A stretch of 64,000 bases of DNA, from assembly GCF_020831405.1 (NCBI RefSeq), contig NZ_JAJHPU010000025.1, positions 1-64,000 of the forward strand, given 5' to 3'. Position numbers and translations under genes: made by a program. The DNA is from Pseudomonas oryzagri. Lineage in GTDB: Bacteria > Pseudomonadota > Gammaproteobacteria > Pseudomonadales > Pseudomonadaceae. The notes beneath the pieces were generated by a model, which saw nothing but the letters and a program-made list of their open reading frames with translations, had not been told where the DNA came from and searched no databases. Below, piece after piece: positions 63,781 to 64,000 of the stretch; positions within the stretch are counted from its first letter, which is position 1, and the number at the start of each line of letters is the position of its first letter.

Positions 63781-64000
63781 CTAGGCCAGCCACAGCGATA
63801 GATCCTGCACGATGAAGTTGCCGGAAAACACCGGGTGCGGCTCGCCGTCGGGGTCGAGCTGGAAGCAGGCGCGCTGTTCGTCGGGCAGCGCCTCGTAGCC
63901 GCCGATCACCTGGTACAGCCAGGTCTCCGGATCCCAGGGCAGCTCGCGCTCGCGCCACCAGGTCAGCGCCGACACCGGCCGGCCGCTCTCGATCACCGCG
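63781..64000 (-). CDS. 3' end of an unidentified gene, cut by the window edge
   Basis: At least 73 codons of a minus-strand frame that continues past base 64000. The product contains PVSALTWWRERELPWDPETWLYQVIGGYEALP in overlapping parts (seen as SALTWWRERELPWDPETW and LYQVIGGYEALPDEQRACF) and ends FIVQDLSLWLA. Composition is protein-like, rich in Trp, and hydrophilic. I do not recognise the family. No terminator is evident. Confidence 0.55.
   Translation of the reverse strand, partial: AVIESGRPVSALTWWRERELPWDPETWLYQVIGGYEALPDEQRACFQLDPDGEPHPVFSGNFIVQDLSLWLA

Overview
The window is high-GC, densely coded DNA from the main chromosome of a Pseudomonas-type gammaproteobacterium (Pseudomonadaceae). 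The case rests on gene content and order: metG-apbC-dcd; a quiP-like acylase beside DUF2489, SEC-C, YchJ, OmpA and dinG genes; SRP RNA-dnaX-ybaB-recR-anr-hemN running into ccoSIHG and two tandem cbb3 oxidase operons; and tusA, pdxB, cysH and thrH. I cannot fix the species. The tandem cbb3 clusters, with a ccoQ in only one of them, recall P. aeruginosa and P. stutzeri relatives.

Layout. 0-7.3 kb: metG (-), apbC/mrp (+), a cold-shock gene (-), dcd (+), an AI-2E-family permease and an erythromycin-esterase-like protein (-). 7.4-8.6 kb: a lower-GC NYN-domain gene that looks inserted. 8.7-19.9 kb: a ferritin-like/VIT1 fusion, a quiP-like lipoprotein acylase, DUF2489, a His-rich SEC-C protein, a LEA14-like lipoprotein, YchJ, an OmpA lipoprotein, DUF1145, dinG and a serine hydrolase. 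19.95-20.9 kb: a yefM-yoeB toxin-antitoxin pair with TGTACA operators, then a gene-free stretch with what looks like a decayed one-spacer type I-C CRISPR remnant. 20.9-27.9 kb: small, mostly uncharacterised genes (DUF3597, patatin, YjdM, DUF2076, DUF3144, AhpD-like, YebC-like, a ZapB-like/ZapA pair, PpiC), a frameshifted membrane-protein gene and a 42-aa basic protein.

27.9-31.5 kb: a 0.75-kb gene-poor, lower-GC stretch and a 940-aa RTX/VCBS-repeat protein. 31.6-37.6 kb: an RlhA-like U32 protein, a CAP-domain protein and a hybrid sensor kinase. 37.8-41.3 kb: 4.5S SRP RNA with a recognisable promoter, dnaX, ybaB, recR.

41.3-55.8 kb is the functional core: the oxygen sensor Anr, anaerobic haem synthesis (hemN, with an Anr box), cbb3 assembly (ccoS, ccoI, ccoH, ccoG and a TauE/SafE-like membrane protein) and two cbb3 oxidase operons. 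The upstream operon (ccoNOP, no ccoQ) lies behind a perfect TTGAT-N4-ATCAA site, whereas the downstream one (ccoNOQP) has no such site that I can see. The two ccoO genes and much of the two ccoN genes are nearly identical, which suggests gene conversion. 55.9-64 kb: an alpha/beta hydrolase, tusA, a secreted subtilase, a MATE exporter, pdxB, a 58-aa PA1571-type protein, cysH, thrH and the 3' end of an unidentified gene.

The best candidates for something unusual are the CRISPR-like remnant, the NYN-domain islet, the homogenised cbb3 paralogues with divergent control, and several short proteins that automatic annotation tends to miss.
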